DNA from: Cubamyces lactineus
Taxonomy: Eukaryota; Basidiomycota; Agaricomycetes; Polyporales; Polyporaceae
Reading direction: 5' to 3'
DNA: 64,000 nucleotides
Assembly: GCA_022376465.1 (NCBI GenBank)
Contig: JACDTU010000018.1
Location: 1-64,000 of the forward strand
The translations under genes were made by a program, and so were the position numbers. The notes under the pieces were generated by a model, which saw only the letters and a program-made list of their open reading frames with translations, did not search any database and was not told the origin of the DNA. Shown here piece after piece: positions 24,336-35,603 of this stretch. Numbering within the stretch: the first letter of the stretch is position 1; each line of letters begins with the position of its first letter.

Positions 24336-25322
24336 ATGCCATCTGCATCCCGCCCTACTACCTGGCTCGTGACCGGGTAAGCTTGGATATTCACTGTTGA
24401 TCTGTGCTAAACGAAGATGCACACGGCTAATCTCCGTCTCTAGTTCTTCCCGCGGTATCGGCTTCGAGCTCGTAAGGCAGCTTGTGGGTTCCCCCGATAA
24501 CCTCGTGGTTGCCGCATGTCGGAGTCCCGAGAAGGCCACCGCGTTGCAAAGTTTGAAGTCCACTGCTAAGGGAACACTCCACCTCGTCCAGTTGGACGTC
24601 AGCGACTTCGACTCCATTCGCGCCTCCGTCAGGCAGCTCGAGTCCATTCTCGGCGAGATCGGGCTCGACTACCTCATCAACAACGCTGCGATAGTACGTG
24701 ACCCTCTAAGGCAGGACGACGTTATCCAACCATCTCATCGTATTAATTACCCCCTCGCAGGCGATCATAGACACCGCGTTCACTCTCGATCCGGAAGAGC
24801 TCCTCCGCGGCGTGCGGACGAACGTGGCCGGACCTGCGCTCGTCGCCCAAGTCTGCCTTCCCTTCATCGAGAAGAGCTCGCGAAAGGTGGTCCTGAACGT
24901 CTCGAGCACGGGCGGGAGCCTCGCCAGCGTCGAAGCTGTCGGCCCCAAACTCGCATCGTATTCCATGACTAAGGCCGCCTTGAACATGCTGGTACGTCGT
25001 GTTAACTGTGTCCGCCTGCTCCACGCGTGAATGGCGCCCTTGACCTGACTATTGGCCTAGACGGTGAAGCAGAAGTCGGAACGTCCCGATATCATTACGA
25101 TTTCTTTGTGCCCTGGATGGGTGAAGACAGGTAAGCGAATCCCATTACAGTGATAGATTCGAGACGTACTGAAGCGACGTGTGTGCTTGAGATATGGGCG
25201 GTAAGGAGGCTAAGCTAGAGCCTGAAGAGAGCGTTTCCGGCATCTTGAAAGTCATTACGTCGGCAACCTTGGAGGACAGTGGTAAATATTTGAGGTATAA
25301 CGGAGAGGTCATTCCCTGGTAG
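24336..25322 (+). CDS. Short-chain dehydrogenase/reductase, array copy 4
   Basis: Exons 24336-24376, 24444-24693, 24761-24991, 25061-25130 and 25192-25322 give 240 residues. Exon 2, exon 4 and exon 5 have exactly the lengths seen in copy 3 (250, 70, 131). It starts MPSASRPTTWLVTG and reads SSRGIGFELVRQLVGSPDNL, NNAAI (Ala for Gly, as in copies 1 and 10), VLNVSSTGG, YSMTKAALNML, SLCPGWVKT and DMGGKEAKLEPEESVSGILK to RYNGEVIPW. It is close to the apparent family consensus and is the nearest visible relative of the broken copy 5 beside it. Confidence 0.9.
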
Positions 25323-25504
25323 TTTACGTATACCGTGAGTTGATCCGTCTCGAATGTGAGTAGTATACCTCGACATGTGCAACGAGAAGAAGTCACTTCG
25401 TCCCGTAGCATATCCGATACTTACTGAAGATAGCAGTAATTGATGAGTTGGCATATTCTATGCCTATATTAGAAATCGAGAAGCAGTGTGGATACCAATG
25501 CAGC

Positions 25505-25710
25505 AAGTGCGAAGAGTCTAAACTCCGAAGGTACACACCACTGGCAGCACGCGGAGTTAGCGCATTCCCGAGACCTAAGGCTACTGCATCTCTACGTCGT
25601 GATTAGACAGTCAGGGCGGCGGGGATTACCTCGTTCTCGAATGCCCCTGCGCGGTCAAGATCGCCGCTGTGTGATGTTTCGTTCAGGACAGAGCAGTTCG
25701 ATCGTTCAAC
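25505..25710. repeat. Duplicated downstream element, copy 2
   Basis: Second copy of the element at 22558-22790, with arms AACTCCG / CGGAGTT and the same following TTCTCGAATGCCCC segment. Here it runs almost directly into SDR coding sequence at about 25720, so the expected intergenic spacer and the 5' exons of an SDR are missing. Confidence 0.65.
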
Positions 25711-25719
25711 GATTGGTCG

Positions 25720-26432
25720 TGTCAGTGATTTCGACTCGATTCGCGCCTCCGCCAAGCGGCTTGAGCCCATCCTCGGCGGGATCGGGCTTCGACTACTTGA
25801 TCAACAACGCTGGGATAGTACGTACCTCTTCCAACTCAATTGTTTGGACTTGTTCGACTCTTCGTCTTTTCTCAAATCCCTCCAGGCGATTCAGGACACC
25901 GCGTTCACGCTGGATCCGGAGGAACTCCTACGTTGCGTGCGAACAAACATCGCTGGGCCTGCGCTCCGCCCAGATCTGCCTCCCGTTCCTCGACAAGAGC
26001 GAGAGGAAGGTGATCCTGAACGTCTCGAGTACCGGTGGAAGCATCGCCACCGCCGAATCTGTTGGTGCCAAGATGGCGTCCTATTGCATAAGCAAGACCG
26101 CTCTCAATATGCTGGTGCGTGCCGCGGCGGGTGCTCAACTACTCCGTCGAGAAATCAGGTCCTGGCTACCAGCTCAGACAGTGAAGCAGAAAGCTGAACG
26201 CCCTGAAATCACCACGATCGCCCTGTGCCCTGGCCACGTAAAAACAGGCGAATAAGTTCCATCGTAGAGACTGATTAAAGGCGTACTGAAGTGCACTCTA
26301 GACATGGGCGGTCAAGAGGCTGAGCTCGAGCCTGAGCAGAGCGTATCTGGCATTCTGAAGCTCATCACATCGGCGAGCCAGGAGCATAGTGGGAAGTATC
26401 TCCGGTACTACGGAGAGGTCATTCCCTGGTAA
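25720..26432 (+). pseudogene. SDR array copy 5, truncated and frameshifted
   Basis: Begins abruptly inside exon 2 at VSDFDSIRASAKRLEPILGG, with no upstream exon carrying the start, the TGxSRGIG cofactor motif or the ACRNP segment. One extra base near 25788 (GGGCTTCGAC where relatives have GGGCTCGAC) breaks the frame before DYLINNAGI. A two-base loss near 25966 breaks it again before AQICLPFLDK. Introns 2-4 and the later motifs YCISKTALNML, LCPGHVKT and DMGGQEAELEPEQSVSG to RYYGEVIPW remain readable. Without the dinucleotide-binding half it cannot be an active SDR. A deletion joining the downstream element to mid-exon 2 explains the start. Confidence 0.85.
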
Positions 26433-27643
26433 TTCCTGTATGCGATGAATCAGTAAGATCAGTAAGTAAATGGCGATGATACTCCTTACGAGTACGAATT
26501 TCATGAATCGCGCATCTCTGTTTGTCATTACCATTCATGCAAACCCTGTTGGCTGGTGGAGCACAAGCTGTGAGCACACGCAGCCTCATTACGCTGATGG
26601 ACGGTTATACATCTCTATCTAGATTGCGATGCCGTATGAGTTCACGTTCGCTGGAATCAGGAAGTCTGCGATATCTTAAATCTTCAGCGACCTCGGGGCG
26701 TATTAAAATGGCAGGGAGACTACGAATTCTCACTTCGTGTGTTGGCTATAAAACGTCAAACGTCCTGGTATCCGATGATCTGTGTATGTCTACGATGAGA
26801 TAAAACAGTGGGTGGTTAGTCGCCTCACCTCCGCCCTCGTTCTGATACTCAAACAGCGAGAAATAGCGGGAAATACCTCCGTTACAGCATGTCACGGTCA
26901 TTGTTCACGTACGTGGCCATTGTTGCTCAGGACGTGTTTGATACAGAAGTTTCGCTATTGAGTAGAAACGGCCACTCGTTGGTTCCCTTGTGTATTGAGC
27001 ATCAGCGCTCAGCATTATAACGCGTGATTGGTTCGACATGTTGCTCACCTAGTACAGCACATCCGACGACTCGTACTAGTAGAAAGAAACCTAGGCAAGC
27101 GCTCATCGCACCCTTGCATGGCCACGTGGTATGGACGCCACATGGCATCGTACGCTCGGTACCATTGCCCAGCTTGATTGCTACGGTCTACCGACTCCTG
27201 CTACTCTTACCGTTGCGGGATATCTCTTGAATGAATGGCCGACAACTAAAGAGCCATAAAATATCCCAAGACAAACTCTTGCACGGAGCTCCGTCGACCG
27301 CTTGAACACGTTCTGTCTAGAGTCTTCCTGACTGCTTCTATCAATCGGCGGCATCCGAGATACTAGCCAGTGTGGCCATGGCCAGTTCACGAGGTACATA
27401 ACAGAACAAGCACAACCTCTTGGCCTCCACGACGGTCTTTGATCTCCTTGTAGTCCCGGGCAGAGAACCGCGGTACGATGTCCTTAGTCATGCTGGAGCG
27501 AGCGCCGGCGGCGGATTCACTTGCGTAGCGTGCTTCCTTTCGCCGGCGTGCGAGTACTCAAGAGCCGCAACGCGCTCGAAAGCCTTGGAACATCAGGGGC
27601 AGCTAACATATCCTTACTGCCATCGCCCTCGGAATCGTAATCG
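26433..27643. other. Intergenic 1.2 kb
   Basis: Between copies 5 and 6. No SDR motifs, no other gene. Contains AT-rich patches at 26690-26760 and 27240-27270. Confidence 0.45.
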
Positions 27644-28601
27644 ATGTCAATGGCACACCATCGCACAACCTGGCTCATCACCGGGTAAGGACACTCCGCC
27701 ACCCCTCGTATGCCTCGTCGAAGATTAACTACCCTTCCGCTAGAACCTCTCGCGGTATTGGATTAGAAATCGTCAGGCAACTCGTACAGTCGTCTGACAA
27801 CATAGTCATCGCCGCATGCCGCAATCCTGACAAAGCGGTCGATCTCCATGCCTTGAAGGACACGGCCGCAGGGAACCTGCACATTGTCGCAGTTGATGTG
27901 AGCGATTTCGAGGCGATTCGAGCTTTGCCGAAGCAGCTCGAACCCATTCTGGGGGAGAGCGGCCTTGCTTACCTCATTAACAACGCCGGTATTGTGAGCA
28001 TCGATGAGATCACTCCAGACATTATCCGTCCGAATCGATCTTTGATTCTATCCCGTTACGCAGAGCACCGAAGATACCGGATTTAGTGTAGACCCCGAGG
28101 CATTCCTGCGCGTCTTCAGAACGAACGTTGCCGGCCCAGCTCTCTTGTCCCAAGTCTGCCTACCGCTCCTGAAGAAAAGCAGTAGGAAGGTCATCTTGAA
28201 CGTGTCGAGCTTCGGAGGCAGCCACGTGCAGCACTTCGGCAACGCGTACGCCTCCTATGCGATGACAAAATCCGCTCTCAACATGCTCGTACGTACCATG
28301 CTATGTTATATTGCTACCCATATGAAAGTGACTTTCCCAGACCGTGAAGCAAAAGGTAGAACATCCTGATATGATCATCATAACCATGTGCCCTGGGTGG
28401 GTCAAAACAGGTACATCACATTCATGCTGTCTTGATCGCAAACTACACAGTCGTTGACACCGTTGGACAGAGATGGGTGGACCAGGAGCGTTGATTGACC
28501 CAGAGGAGAGCGCCCAGGGCATCTTGAAGCTCATCACTTCCGCCACCGTCAAGGACAGCGGACGGTATCTTCGCTATAATGGAGAAGAGCTGTTGTGGTG
28601 A
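27644..28601 (+). CDS. Short-chain dehydrogenase/reductase, array copy 6
   Basis: Starts MSMAHHRTTWLITG; a second in-frame ATG two codons later could also serve. After intron 1 it reads TSRGIGLEIVRQLVQSSDNI (Thr replaces Ser/Ala), then ACRNPDKAVDLHALKD. Distinct features are GLAYLINNAGI (Ala where the others have Asp), VLNVSSFGGSHVQHFG, and the tail EMGGPGALIDPEESAQG ending RYNGEELLW, where LLW replaces the usual IPW/LPW. The YAMTK catalytic pair and Ser are intact. It is the most drifted of the plus-strand copies that still look functional; altered substrate or early decay are both possible. Confidence 0.86.
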
Positions 28602-29228
28602 TTCCTGGAGGTAATGAACGGCGGACTTCCAAGTTTTGTCAGCAGGCCACGTACACCGTCTCCCTCGGCAACATGTTCTATACGAATAGCTCACGATACA
28701 TATGCACAAGATCACCGAAGTATGGCGGCGTTTGCATTTGCCAGCTGTTGCGCTAGTCGAGCGCTCGATCAAGGGACCCTTCGTCGATGAGCGGACCACA
28801 ACTCGTCACCCTTTGCATCAATCTAACCAAGGCAAATGACGTCTCGGATACGATTTGAGAACTTTGCCAAGCTTTGCCCACATGGTACGTGCAGAAGGAC
28901 TCTGCGCAGTCGTCGCCTAGGCGGCCTACAAAGACATTGTCGCGGTCGGTCTCCTATCGATTGTTTCAGTGACCTCGGGCAGCTCTCGGGCATCTCTCGT
29001 GCACCGAATTTGACTTCCAAAACGTCTGCATACAAGGTCCATCTGTGTCTTCTTCTCGGGATACTTGTCCGAAGGACACTGTGATATTCTCCGCTCGCAT
29101 TTCCGGTCGGAGGAGGGTATTGCTTTGCCCTCCGAACATCCGAAGCCACGTACCACTTCGTAAAACCCACCTACCTGATAAAAGACCTCAATGCACGTAT
29201 CGAACTGACGAGCAATTGATATTGTAGC
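28602..29228. other. Intergenic between SDR copies 6 and 7
   Basis: No gene. A GATAAAA sequence at 29177-29183, about 50 bases before the next ATG, may act as a weak TATA element. Confidence 0.45.
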
Positions 29229-30220
29229 ATGTCATCCGCATCACGCCCCACGACCTGGCTCATTACAGGGTAAGTGCTCGATTGCACAAGTGATCACACG
29301 CCAGAACGCTTGCTGAGTCGTTTGCTACAGAGCATCTCGTGGTATTGGGTTCGAGTTCGTGCGATTGCTCGTCTCGTCACCGGGAAATCTGGTTATTGCG
29401 GCATGCCGCCGCCCAGAGAGTGCCAGTGCCCTGCACGCCCTCAAGGAGAGTGATAGGGGAGAACGTTTGCACGTTGTGCTGATGGACGTCAGCGACTTTG
29501 ACTCTATCCGCGCGTCCGCCAAGCAACTAGAACACATTCTAGGAAAAGACGGCCTGGACTATCTCATCAACAACGCCGGCGTTGTGAGTGCTCCTTCACT
29601 ACGAACCTGAGTTCGCTACTGATCCGGGCGCCGGGACGTGCGACCCCTTTGCTACGGCTTAGATCACAGAAGATACTGCGTTCACCCTAAACCCGGAGCA
29701 GCTCATGGACATCCTCCGCACCAACGCAGCTGGCCCAGCACTAGTTTCTCAGGTTTGCCTGCCGTTCCTCGAGAAGGGCACCCGGAAGGTCGTCTTGAAC
29801 GTCTCGAGCACTGGTGGTAGCATCACGACATCCGACAAACGCGATGACAAGAAGTATACTTCTTACAGCATGAGCAAGGCGGCATTGAACATGCTGGTAT
29901 GTCCGGAGGCATCTCTGAGGTACCTTTGTGTCCGTCGGACTGACAGCTTCTTCTTCACAGACGGTGAAGCAGAAAGCTGAACGTCCGGACATCATCGCGA
30001 TCACCTTAGATCCAGGATGGGTCAAGACAGGTAAGCTCGCAACGAAACGACCCAGCCGAGTAACTGCGAGCTCATGGGTCGATGCGTAGATATGGGTGGT
30101 CAGGAGGGCCTGCTCGAGCCGGAGGAGAGCATCTCGGGTATCCTTCAGGTCGTCACTTCCGCCACACCTGCGGACAGCGGGAAATATCTCCGGTACAATG
30201 GGGAACCACTCCCATGGTGA
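29229..30220 (+). CDS. Short-chain dehydrogenase/reductase, array copy 7
   Basis: Starts MSSASRPTTWLITG, nearly the same first exon as copy 4. It reads ASRGIGFEFVRLLVSSPGNL, then ALKESDRGERLHVVLMDVSD with an extra residue or two in the loop, NNAGV, VLNVSSTGGSITTSDKRDDK (a longer charged loop before the active-site Tyr), YSMSKAALNML, and LDPGWVKT. The Cys of the usual CPGW is Asp here, a change shared with copy 10. The tail DMGGQEGLLEPEESISG ends RYNGEPLPW. All catalytic residues remain. The longer loop lies next to the substrate pocket in SDRs, so specificity may differ (inference). Confidence 0.9.
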
Positions 30221-31199
30221 CCGGTTGATCGATCTCTCGATCTGAATAAAGTGTACCCATTATGTCCAATGACGTCGGTCAGTTGAGCGCAACCAAAGAG
30301 TGCAAGTGCTATTGCCTATGTGCCTAAACCCGTGGTAAGCGTTCAACGTTCCGTGAGCGGTACAACCCCCGTACCCAAAGACGATCTGGGCCCACGATGC
30401 GTTTCTTCTGTGTGTCACGGAGGCCCACCTTGTGATATCCAGGATCTCGACCATGGAATTATACACCGAAAACATGTTGAGGCTGTCTGATATATGCGTA
30501 GGCTCAAACAGAACACTTGAACATTATGGACGCTATTTCTAACCGGTCGATTTGCCTCTGGAGGGGCCCAAGTTCACTCTCACTCGTTCACGCCCAGCAT
30601 GGGGGCGCTGCCTTCGAATCGATGTCCTGGGCGCTGGTTGTGGAGCGGGTCGTAGTGGTCTGCCCACACAACGCTCGTGTCAACTTCACATCAGTCTCTC
30701 GCGCAGCCGCCCGTCCGAATTCCGCACTGAATATCTGACACTCCATATAGACAGTGTGCTGATCAAACGTCCGATGATAGGCTGGGGAAGTACGTATCCG
30801 GCGGCGAGAACGTTGTACTAGGTCGTTGGGCTGACTCACGACTCGACGCTGAAGCCCGAACGGCTCCAATTTCGACTGGGCAGGCCCGATAGACCGGGGA
30901 TACTCATTTTATCCCGTAGGTAGCACCTAAGGTGCCAAGTAGTCTTCCTAGGTGCGATTCCGCCAGAGCGCTTGCGTGTCGTTCGTTCGCTCACACGAAA
31001 GTACGCGGCATGACAAAGTCGATCGGGAGACTGAGTAATCGTCGCATACCCCCAATTTATCCTAAATGCGCCCATCCCCTCCCTGTAAGCATTCGAGTTG
31101 TTTCCTTGGAAGATACAGCAAAGCATTGTTCTACATATAAAGAGGTTGGAGGATCCTATCATTCGTCCGGTCTCTGCATCCCATCGCCGGATTTACATC
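30221..31199. other. Intergenic between SDR copies 7 and 8
   Basis: No gene seen. Contains a short near-palindrome GCACCTAAGGTGC at 30923-30935 and, at its end, the copy 8 promoter. Confidence 0.45.
31136..31141 (+). promoter_or_regulatory. TATA box of SDR copy 8
   Basis: TATAAA 64 bases upstream of the ATG at 31200, matching the spacing at SDR copy 3. Confidence 0.5.
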
Positions 31200-32169
31200 A
31201 TGCCCTCCACGTCGCGTCCGACTACTTGGCTCGTCACTGGGTGAGAATGGCTCGTCCTTTCAGCCCATGATAGTACGTGCTGACTCAATCTTTGAATAGT
31301 GCCTCTCGCGGCATCGGCTACGAGCTTGTCCGTCAACTGGTTTCCTCTCCCGACAATCTCGTCGTGGCTGCATGCCGCATTCCCGAGAAGGCGACCGCGC
31401 TTCATGCCCTCAAGAACGCCTCCAAGGGCCAGTTGCACATCGTGCAACTGGACGTTGGTGACTTCGACTCCGTTCGTGCTTCCTTTGGACAAGTCGAGCC
31501 TATCCTTGAGAAGACAGGCCTCGACTATCTCATCAATAACGCTGGTATCGTGAGTCCCGTCGCCACTCATTTTACACGTATGTAGATTTCTGAGGTGTGC
31601 TCGACAGGCAGTACGTGACGCCCCGTTCGATCTGGACCCAGAGGTCCTGGTGTCCACATTCCGGATTAACGCCGCCGGCCCTGCGTTGGTATCGCAAGTC
31701 TACCTGCCCTTGATCGAGAAGAGCAACAGGAAGGTCATTTTGAACATTTCGAGCACTGTTGGAAGCATCGCATCGATCGACCGCATCGGTATGAGCGGGA
31801 AGTACCCCGCGTACGCGATGAGCAAGGCAGCACTCAACATGCTCGTAAGTATCCAGTTCTATGCTCTGGAATATCGACCGACTGTGTAACACAACGGACG
31901 TTCAGACCGTGAAGCAGAAGGGAGCAAGACCTGACCTGATCACGATCACTCTCTGTCCTGGCCACGTCAAGACCGGTACGATTGAGGCTTTTCCTACAAT
32001 TTCTCGGCTTCTAACGCATTATGCCCTTACACGCATAGACATGGGAGGTCCAGAAGGCACGCTCGAGCCGGAAGAAAGCGTCGCAGGAATCCTGAAGGTG
32101 GTCACTGGGGCGACAGCTGAAGATAGCGGGAAATACTTGTCATACAGTGGCGAAACGATTCCCTGGTGA
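31200..32169 (+). CDS. Short-chain dehydrogenase/reductase, array copy 8
   Basis: Starts MPSTSRPTTWLVTG, then ASRGIGYELVRQLVSSPDNL and ACRIPEKATALHALKNASKG. NNAGI, ILNISSTVGSIASIDRIG and a short GMSGKYPAYAMSKAALNML insertion follow. The late motif is LCPGHVKT, with His for Trp, shared with pseudogene copy 5. The tail is DMGGPEGTLEPEESVAGILK to SYSGETIPW. Spacing of the five exons matches the others. Complete and probably active. Confidence 0.9.
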
Positions 32170-33047
32170 TCCACGCACTCGCTGTGCGTGGGGTCGTCCA
32201 CACACAGTGTACGTTATTCTTGTTGTTGGCTCGCAGTAGTACGATGTAAGCAGTGCATGTTGCGTCCAACTTGGAATCCGCTGTCACGAGTGCTGCTCTG
32301 AGCGCTGCGATGTCGGCGCTACAATCAGCGACACTCCGATCAGGATACTCACCGCCGCGGATAGGTCCATCCACCACGGGCTCTTGTTCCTCATCCTTGT
32401 TCGCGAGTCTTCATCTTAGCCGTCTCCCGTCTCTTCAGGGGAAGGTTCTCTGTTAGACGATCACAGGTAGCAGTGTAACCGCTCGGCAATAATTCAGGTC
32501 TAAACTCTTCTGGATCACGCAAAGCGAGCGCTATCGACGGAGCGTACTACTGCAGCCATAGCACATGGCGACGGTCCATTCTCAACTATACCTCATCATG
32601 CTCTAGACGCCTCACGATGAAGTTCAGCAAATTTGCACCCGATGGACCTGATGAGGTTGCATATACACTCTACTGCCATCACTGGCAAAAGTTGGCAAAT
32701 CATCTTGACCAGCCAATACTGCCCTCCACCGCCAGAGGATCGGAGCTCTTCAGTGTTCACCCAGCTTGACCGCTTCTCTCAACACCGAAGCAGCACCTAG
32801 TTCCCGGCACAGTCGTATTCACTGCGATTCGACCGGCTTGGCGTCACGCCGAGTTCGATCCCGTCGGACAAGCTCAACACTGCTCCGCTTAGGCCACAAA
32901 GATGGTACGGTTCTCACATTGCATTGCGGAATTCTCTACTATGAGTTTAGACAACTGATCATCTGACGGTGTGCCACGAATGTATAGAAATACCGTGGGC
33001 GATGTGCAAAGGAGTAGTCCCTTGTCGTCCCTACATCCTGCGCTACC
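32170..33047. other. Intergenic between SDR copies 8 and 9
   Basis: About 880 bases, no gene or notable repeat seen. Confidence 0.45.
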
Positions 33048-34046
33048 ATGGCTGCTGCTCGACCCACCTCTTGGCTTGTCACGGGGTGAGTGCGCGCAGG
33101 ACATCAGTGTGCGACTAGATTCTCAGCTCCTTGCTTACCCCTCAGCGCCTCTCGCGGCTTGGGCATCGAATTCGTTAGGCAGATCGTAGCCTCTCCGAAT
33201 AACGTAGTCGTCGCAACCTGCCGTAACCCAGAGAAAGCGACGGAGCTGCGAGACCTGCAAGCCCATGCGAAGGGTACGCTGCACGTCTTCAAGCTCGACG
33301 TGGACGACTTCGACGGCGTGCGCGCTTCTGCACAGGATCTCTCCGCCATCCTCGGCGATACGGGGCTCGACTACCTCATCAGCAACGCCGGTGTCGTACG
33401 TCGATTACAGAACCTTCTCCACTATGACACCCTGATCCGCTGAAACATCGTCGTCGGCGATTATGCAGGCACTGGCAGTTGACAATGCGTTCACGGCGAA
33501 ACCTGAGGATATCCTGCGCCACATCCACACGAACGCTGCTGCCCCCGCACTCGTCTCGCAGATCTGCCTGCCGTTCCTAGAGAAGGGCGTCAAGAAGACG
33601 ATCGTACACGTCTCTAGCACGAGCGGTAGCCTCGGATCCATCGAGCGCGTTGGCGCGCGGCTCGCGTCATACGGTATGAGTAAGACCGCGCTCAACATGC
33701 TCGTACGTCCAATTACCCGTGGTACCCGTGGATCGCAGTTACCGCGGAGTGGTGCTCACTGTATCCATCTCACCGGTCCTTCTGTCATCCAGGCTCGCAA
33801 GCAGCAAGCCGAGCGCCCAGACCTCACCATCTTGACGGTGTGTCCCGGTTGGGTGAGAACAGGTGAGCAGTTCTCCCTGCGGAACGATCGCAGTCTCTCA
33901 CCTGGCTGGCCGTAGGATTGGGGGGAGATACTGCCCCGCTCGAGCCAAACGAAAGTGTCGCAGGACTCATGAAAATCATCACATCCGCGACGGAGTCTGA
34001 TAAGGGTATGTATGTCCGCCACAACGGTGAAATCATCCCGTGGTGA
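33048..34046 (+). CDS. Short-chain dehydrogenase/reductase, array copy 9
   Basis: Starts MAAARPTSWLVTG, then ASRGLGIEFVRQIVASPNNV, where Leu replaces Ile in the glycine motif. The usual NNAG is SNAG (DYLISNAGV), an unusual change at a motif that supports the central sheet. VHVSSTSGS, YGMSKTALNML and VCPGWVRT follow. The ending GLGGDTAPLEPNESVAGLMK to RHNGEIIPW differs from the common DMGG. It is the last array member and one of the more diverged. Likely functional, but the SNAG change merits an activity check. Confidence 0.88.
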
Positions 34047-34302
34047 GGGCCGTGTCGCGTGAGGGCGGTGCGAAAACGATTCTATTGCATAGACGTATAC
34101 AAGTACACATGTAACACAGCATCAGACGAACGGCGCACTTAGGGATGTTCGAATCCCTCTTCATACATCTCTACCTTGGGACGCAGTGTCAGTGCACAAT
34201 CACAGATAAGAGGTCGTATGGGCATACTATTCCGCTCGCAAGGGGTTCTTCAGACCCTGGGAATGGATGATTGCCTCCACATGGCCTCACTATCTGCTGA
34301 CG

Positions 34303-34968
34303 TTAGGTGGGAGAGACACGGATTTTCTCTCCTACAGTCTCGCTCCCAATCGGTTGGACGGTGAGTGGGATGGAGATCTTTGAAGACGAGCGTGCATGGT
34401 AGGGTGCGGCGAACGGACCGCCCGGGCTGATATGGATGACAGAATCCGGATAATCATCTACCAGGGACCTCTTGCGACTTATGCGCGCCTCCGCTGATTC
34501 AGAACGAGATGAGTTTGGAGAATCGCTGGTGGAGTGAGCATGCTTACCTTCGACCTGCCTCCCATGTGCGCGATGCAGCACGTATGCCACCAGCGAGAAG
34601 GTGACGATGCTCAGGACGACGACGGCACCGGTGACGGCCGCTACAGTGCTGGCGTCGGACATCGACATACTCGAAGACGCAGCTTGAGTAACCACGGTCG
34701 ACGTCTCCGCTATGGGTGTGAAAGGGAACGTGTTACTGGGAACAGGTGTGGGAACTGCATCGCGGGACCGATCTGACGCGGAAGAGAACGTCGGCACAGC
34801 AGACGATGTAGCGCCGGGTGGTAGAGTGACGGTCAAAGTGAGGGTTAACAAGAGGGGGGCTTCAGGAGCATCGTCTCGCCCCGCGAGGATGTCTAGCTCT
34901 GGCGAAGGGGTAGGGTGCGGGATCTTCATGGGAGATATACTCGGGGAAGGCGTGTCCAGGGCCTCCAT
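34303..34968 (-). CDS. Single-pass membrane protein, copy B
   Basis: Single open frame of 221 residues. A Pro/Ser-rich start leads to DILAGRDDAPEAPLLLTLTL and a Ser/Thr/Pro-rich stretch. One hydrophobic helix follows near residues 108-132 (VAAVTGAVVVLSIVTFSLVA), then HRAHGRQ and a Ser/Arg/Lys-rich tail containing SRKRSLVDDYP. Compared with copy A (19716-20508) the order is the same: ILAGR motif, LTLTVTVT, Ser/Thr/Pro spacer, helix ending in an HR-H/A-R stop-transfer. No intron interrupts this copy. It is transcribed against the array. Function unknown; a cell-surface or sensor-like role would be guesswork. Confidence 0.58.
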   Translation of the reverse strand: MEALDTPSPSISPMKIPHPTPSPELDILAGRDDAPEAPLLLTLTLTVTLPPGATSSAVPTFSSASDRSRDAVPTPVPSNTFPFTPIAETSTVVTQAASSSMSMSDASTVAAVTGAVVVLSIVTFSLVAYVLHRAHGRQVEGKHAHSTSDSPNSSRSESAEARISRKRSLVDDYPDSVIHISPGGPFAAPYHARSSSKISIPLTVQPIGSETVGEKIRVSPT

Positions 34969-35371
34969 CGGACACTGTGCTGCTCACCTGTCTCTTTATC
35001 TCGTTCCGCAGTCCGTCATCCGTCCCTCAAGCCAAGTACTCCAGCGCTTGCGAAGGTCAAAACGAGGTTCTTCCAATTACGAACATACATGAGAGCGTTG
35101 ACTCGTGAACCAACTACAACCAACTCCTGTACACATAGTTCTATCATGAGGACATAGGGCTTCCACGATCGCTGAGACATAGTCAAGAACATACCAAGAA
35201 GCCGATCAACGGCGGACACGGCCATTGAAAGGCTCGAACTCCAAGAGATCCTGCATAGCACGCGCTAGATTGCAGTCGTCAGAGAACTGATGATTACAGG
35301 ACGAAAGGGCAGGTCCTTACCTATCTAAATACCTTGCCAGGCTACTAGATAGTCAGTAGGCATGCTGCGAA
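34969..35371. other. Intergenic
   Basis: Upstream region of membrane protein B. No gene seen. Confidence 0.4.
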
Positions 35372-35603
35372 TCACTCGCGAAGAGTGAGGTGGAATCCAA
35401 AAATTGGGCACCGCAAGCGGCGGACCGCAAAGCACTGCAACGTCAGGACGACCCGCGAAGCGAGCGGGGAAGTACAACGCGCAGCACTGAGCAGCACGCG
35501 CCGAGTGCACATCTCGTACAGGTTGCTCCTCATACTCGGTGACGATGTCGCAACAAAAGGCGGTACTGTGTTGGCAAACACAGGCATTGCGAGTCGCAAA
35601 CAA

